Assembly: GCA_001796965.1 (NCBI GenBank)
Contig: MGOA01000105.1
Span: 1 to 5,790, forward strand
Reading direction: 5' to 3'
Source of the DNA: Chloroflexi bacterium RBG_16_64_43
GTDB lineage: Bacteria > Chloroflexota > Anaerolineae > Anaerolineales > RBG-16-64-43
DNA length: 5,790 nt
Positions 4,264-5,790 of this stretch are shown one piece after another. The notes under the pieces were generated by a model, which saw only the letters and a program-made list of their open reading frames with translations, searched no databases and was not told the origin of the DNA. The translations under genes were made by a program, and so were the position numbers. Position 1 is the stretch's first letter, and every line of letters begins with the position of its first letter.

Positions 4264-5790
4264 GTGAAGAAAGCCGACCTGCTCCTCACCAACGGTGTCT
4301 TTCTGACGATGGATGAGGAGTATCACGTCTTCTCGCCCGGCGCGATGGCCGTTCGCGAGGGACGCATTGCGGCGATCGGGCCTCAGACAGAGGTCGAAGC
4401 GGGGTACCAAGCCGGGGAGCGCGTAGATTGCGGCGGACGCGTGGTCATTCCAGGCCTGGTCAACGCCCACACCCATGCGGCGATGACCCTCTTGCGCGGC
4501 ATTGCCGACGACTTGCGCCTGGACGTGTGGCTGCTCGGCTACATGTTCCCTGTCGAGCGCCAATTCGCCACGCCCGATTTCGTGCGCCTGGGCACACGCC
4601 TGGCCTGCGCCGAGATGATTCGCTCGGGCGTGACCTGCTTCGCCGACATGTACTATTTCGAAGAGGACGTGGCTGCGGCGACCGCCGAGGCCGGGATGCG
4701 CGCGCTGTGCGCGCAAACGGTCCTCAAGTTCCCCAGCCCGGATGCCCCGTCTTTCGAGGATGCACTGGCAGCCTCGCGCGAATTCATCCAGCGCTGGAAG
4801 GATCACCCGCTGGTGATGCCGGCCGTTGGTCCGCATTCGCCTTATTTGTGCACCGCCGACATGCTGCGCCAGAGCGCCGAATTGGCTGCCGAGTTCGACG
4901 TGCCGCTGCACACCCACCTCTCGGAAACCGCGCTGGAGGTTGAGAACTCGCGCCGCGAGCACGGCATGCCGGTCATTCCCTACGTCAAGAAACAGAACCT
5001 GTTCGACGCGAAAGTGCTGGCGGCGCACTGCGTGCATATCGACGAAGGCGAAATGCGTACCCTCTTGCACTACAACGTGGGCGTCGCGCACAACCCCTCC
5101 TCCAACATGAAGCTGGCCTCGGGTTTCGCGCCGGTGGTCAAGATGCTCGAGACCGGTTTGGCGGTGGGCATTGGCACCGACGGACCGGCCTCCAATAACG
5201 ACCTGGACATGTTCGAAGAAACGCGCTTGGCGGCATTCATCGCCAAGGGCCAGAGCGGCATGCCCACCGCGCTGCCGGCGCGCATGGCGCTGACGATGGC
5301 GACGCGCCTGGGCGCCAAGGCGCTCTACATGGGCGACCGCATCGGGTCGCTCGAGCCGGGTAAGTCGGCCGATGTGGCGGTGGTTGACCTGTCGACCTTG
5401 CACAATTCGCCCAGCTTCTCGCGCAGCACCGATGCGCTGTACTCCCAACTGGTGTACACCGCCCACGCCTCGGACGTGACCGATGTGATGGTGGCCGGGC
5501 GGTGGCTAATGCGCGGGCGCGTGTTGCAGACACTCGACGAAGCCGAGCTGGTGCGCCAGGCACGCGAGGTGGCCAAGCGCATCGACACGTTCCTCATCGA
5601 ACGTGAGACCTCGGTCTTCTCCAAGCTGGTGGCCATTGGCGGAGCCACGGAGGGCGAATCGTTCGAGGTGCAGGTGAAGGTGCGCCTGGCGGATCGCGAA
5701 AGCGTGGTGCAGGCCATGGCCGCCGAGCCATTCGCCGTTGTCCGTGTGCGCCGCTATCGCGAATACGATACCTACTTCGTCTTCGACGAC
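4264..5790 (+). CDS. mtaD: MTA/SAH deaminase-type amidohydrolase with C-terminal CYTH-like extension (3' end outside window)
   Basis: Starts at GTG 4264 and is open for 509 codons to the window end. Residues 1-440 form a complete amidohydrolase of the 5'-methylthioadenosine/S-adenosylhomocysteine deaminase class (about 410-440 aa). Features are metal ligands H69-x-H71 ('NAHTH'), E98 (the 'PIE' position), H191 ('GPHSPY'), H218 and E221 ('HTHLSET'), H255 ('AAHCVH'), 'AHNPSSNMKLASG' (275-287), D306 ('GIGTDGPASNN') and a final 'GSLEPGKSADVAVVDL'. Such enzymes remove the 6-amino group of adenosine-like compounds in the cytoplasm, releasing ammonia. The exact substrate is uncertain; guanine- or deoxyadenosine-type deaminases share the pattern. 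Residues about 460-509 go beyond the family end and look like the first strands of a CYTH domain: 'FEVQVKVRLAD' (467-477), then 'YREYDTYFVFDD' (498-509). It is divergent to pdp, which suggests nucleoside salvage. The fusion call is from pattern only, and the rest of the domain lies outside. Confidence -1.
   Translation, partial: MKKADLLLTNGVFLTMDEEYHVFSPGAMAVREGRIAAIGPQTEVEAGYQAGERVDCGGRVVIPGLVNAHTHAAMTLLRGIADDLRLDVWLLGYMFPVERQFATPDFVRLGTRLACAEMIRSGVTCFADMYYFEEDVAAATAEAGMRALCAQTVLKFPSPDAPSFEDALAASREFIQRWKDHPLVMPAVGPHSPYLCTADMLRQSAELAAEFDVPLHTHLSETALEVENSRREHGMPVIPYVKKQNLFDAKVLAAHCVHIDEGEMRTLLHYNVGVAHNPSSNMKLASGFAPVVKMLETGLAVGIGTDGPASNNDLDMFEETRLAAFIAKGQSGMPTALPARMALTMATRLGAKALYMGDRIGSLEPGKSADVAVVDLSTLHNSPSFSRSTDALYSQLVYTAHASDVTDVMVAGRWLMRGRVLQTLDEAELVRQAREVAKRIDTFLIERETSVFSKLVAIGGATEGESFEVQVKVRLADRESVVQAMAAEPFAVVRVRRYREYDTYFVFDD

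Noticed and set aside
4428..4943. 171-residue + strand frame inside the deaminase gene
   Set aside because: It is a shifted-frame shadow of the deaminase, which has intact metal-ligand motifs through the same bases.
4126..5466. Long upstream extension of the pdp reading frame on the - strand (882 residues in total)
   Set aside because: It is antisense to the conserved deaminase gene. The translated extension is Arg/His/Gly-rich with no family pattern, and Pdp of normal length begins at 4125 with an SD. High GC keeps antisense frames open.
1..5790. CRISPR array, tRNA, rRNA, insertion sequence or prophage signals
   Set aside because: I found no evenly spaced direct repeats, cloverleaf-like sequence, transposase or integrase motifs, or target-site duplications.

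Overview
The window is GC-rich DNA, densely packed with genes that have ordinary bacterial signals: Shine-Dalgarno (SD)-like sites, sigma70-type -35/-10 boxes and one textbook intrinsic terminator. My best guess for the source is an uncultured member of the Chloroflexota (Anaerolineae-like). That rests on the overall look of the proteins, chiefly the FtsB/DivIC-like protein with a tryptophan-rich tail, and on the GC content. It is inference, since there is no rRNA or other marker gene.

Left part (1-2167, + strand): the end of a surface-polysaccharide type operon. It holds the C-terminal half of a GT-B fold glycosyltransferase-like protein, then 12 bases later a putative sugar O-methyltransferase (NanM-like). 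A small YfcE/MJ0936-type metallophosphoesterase follows, whose ATG overlaps the methyltransferase stop (ATGA). All three probably share one mRNA.

Middle (2168-2817): a strong promoter drives a single small gene for a bitopic septum formation initiator (FtsB/DivIC-like) protein, closed by a perfect 13-bp terminator hairpin. Behind the terminator, in the gap between convergent genes, lie two diverged copies of a 22-bp REP-like palindrome. They differ by compensatory changes, and further imperfect palindromes lie between them.

Right part (2818-5790): a divergent pair concerned with nucleosides. On the - strand is a complete pyrimidine-nucleoside phosphorylase with all catalytic residues. On the + strand is an amidohydrolase of the MTA/SAH deaminase class, starting at GTG and still open at the window end. 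The two are separated by 138 bases holding a consensus TATAAT and an overlapping -10-like box on the other strand. The deaminase is the most unusual item. After its normal end near residue 440 it continues into what looks like the start of a CYTH (triphosphate tunnel / CyaB-like) domain, with a Gln in place of the second Glu of the ExExK motif. I see no mobile element, CRISPR array, tRNA or rRNA.
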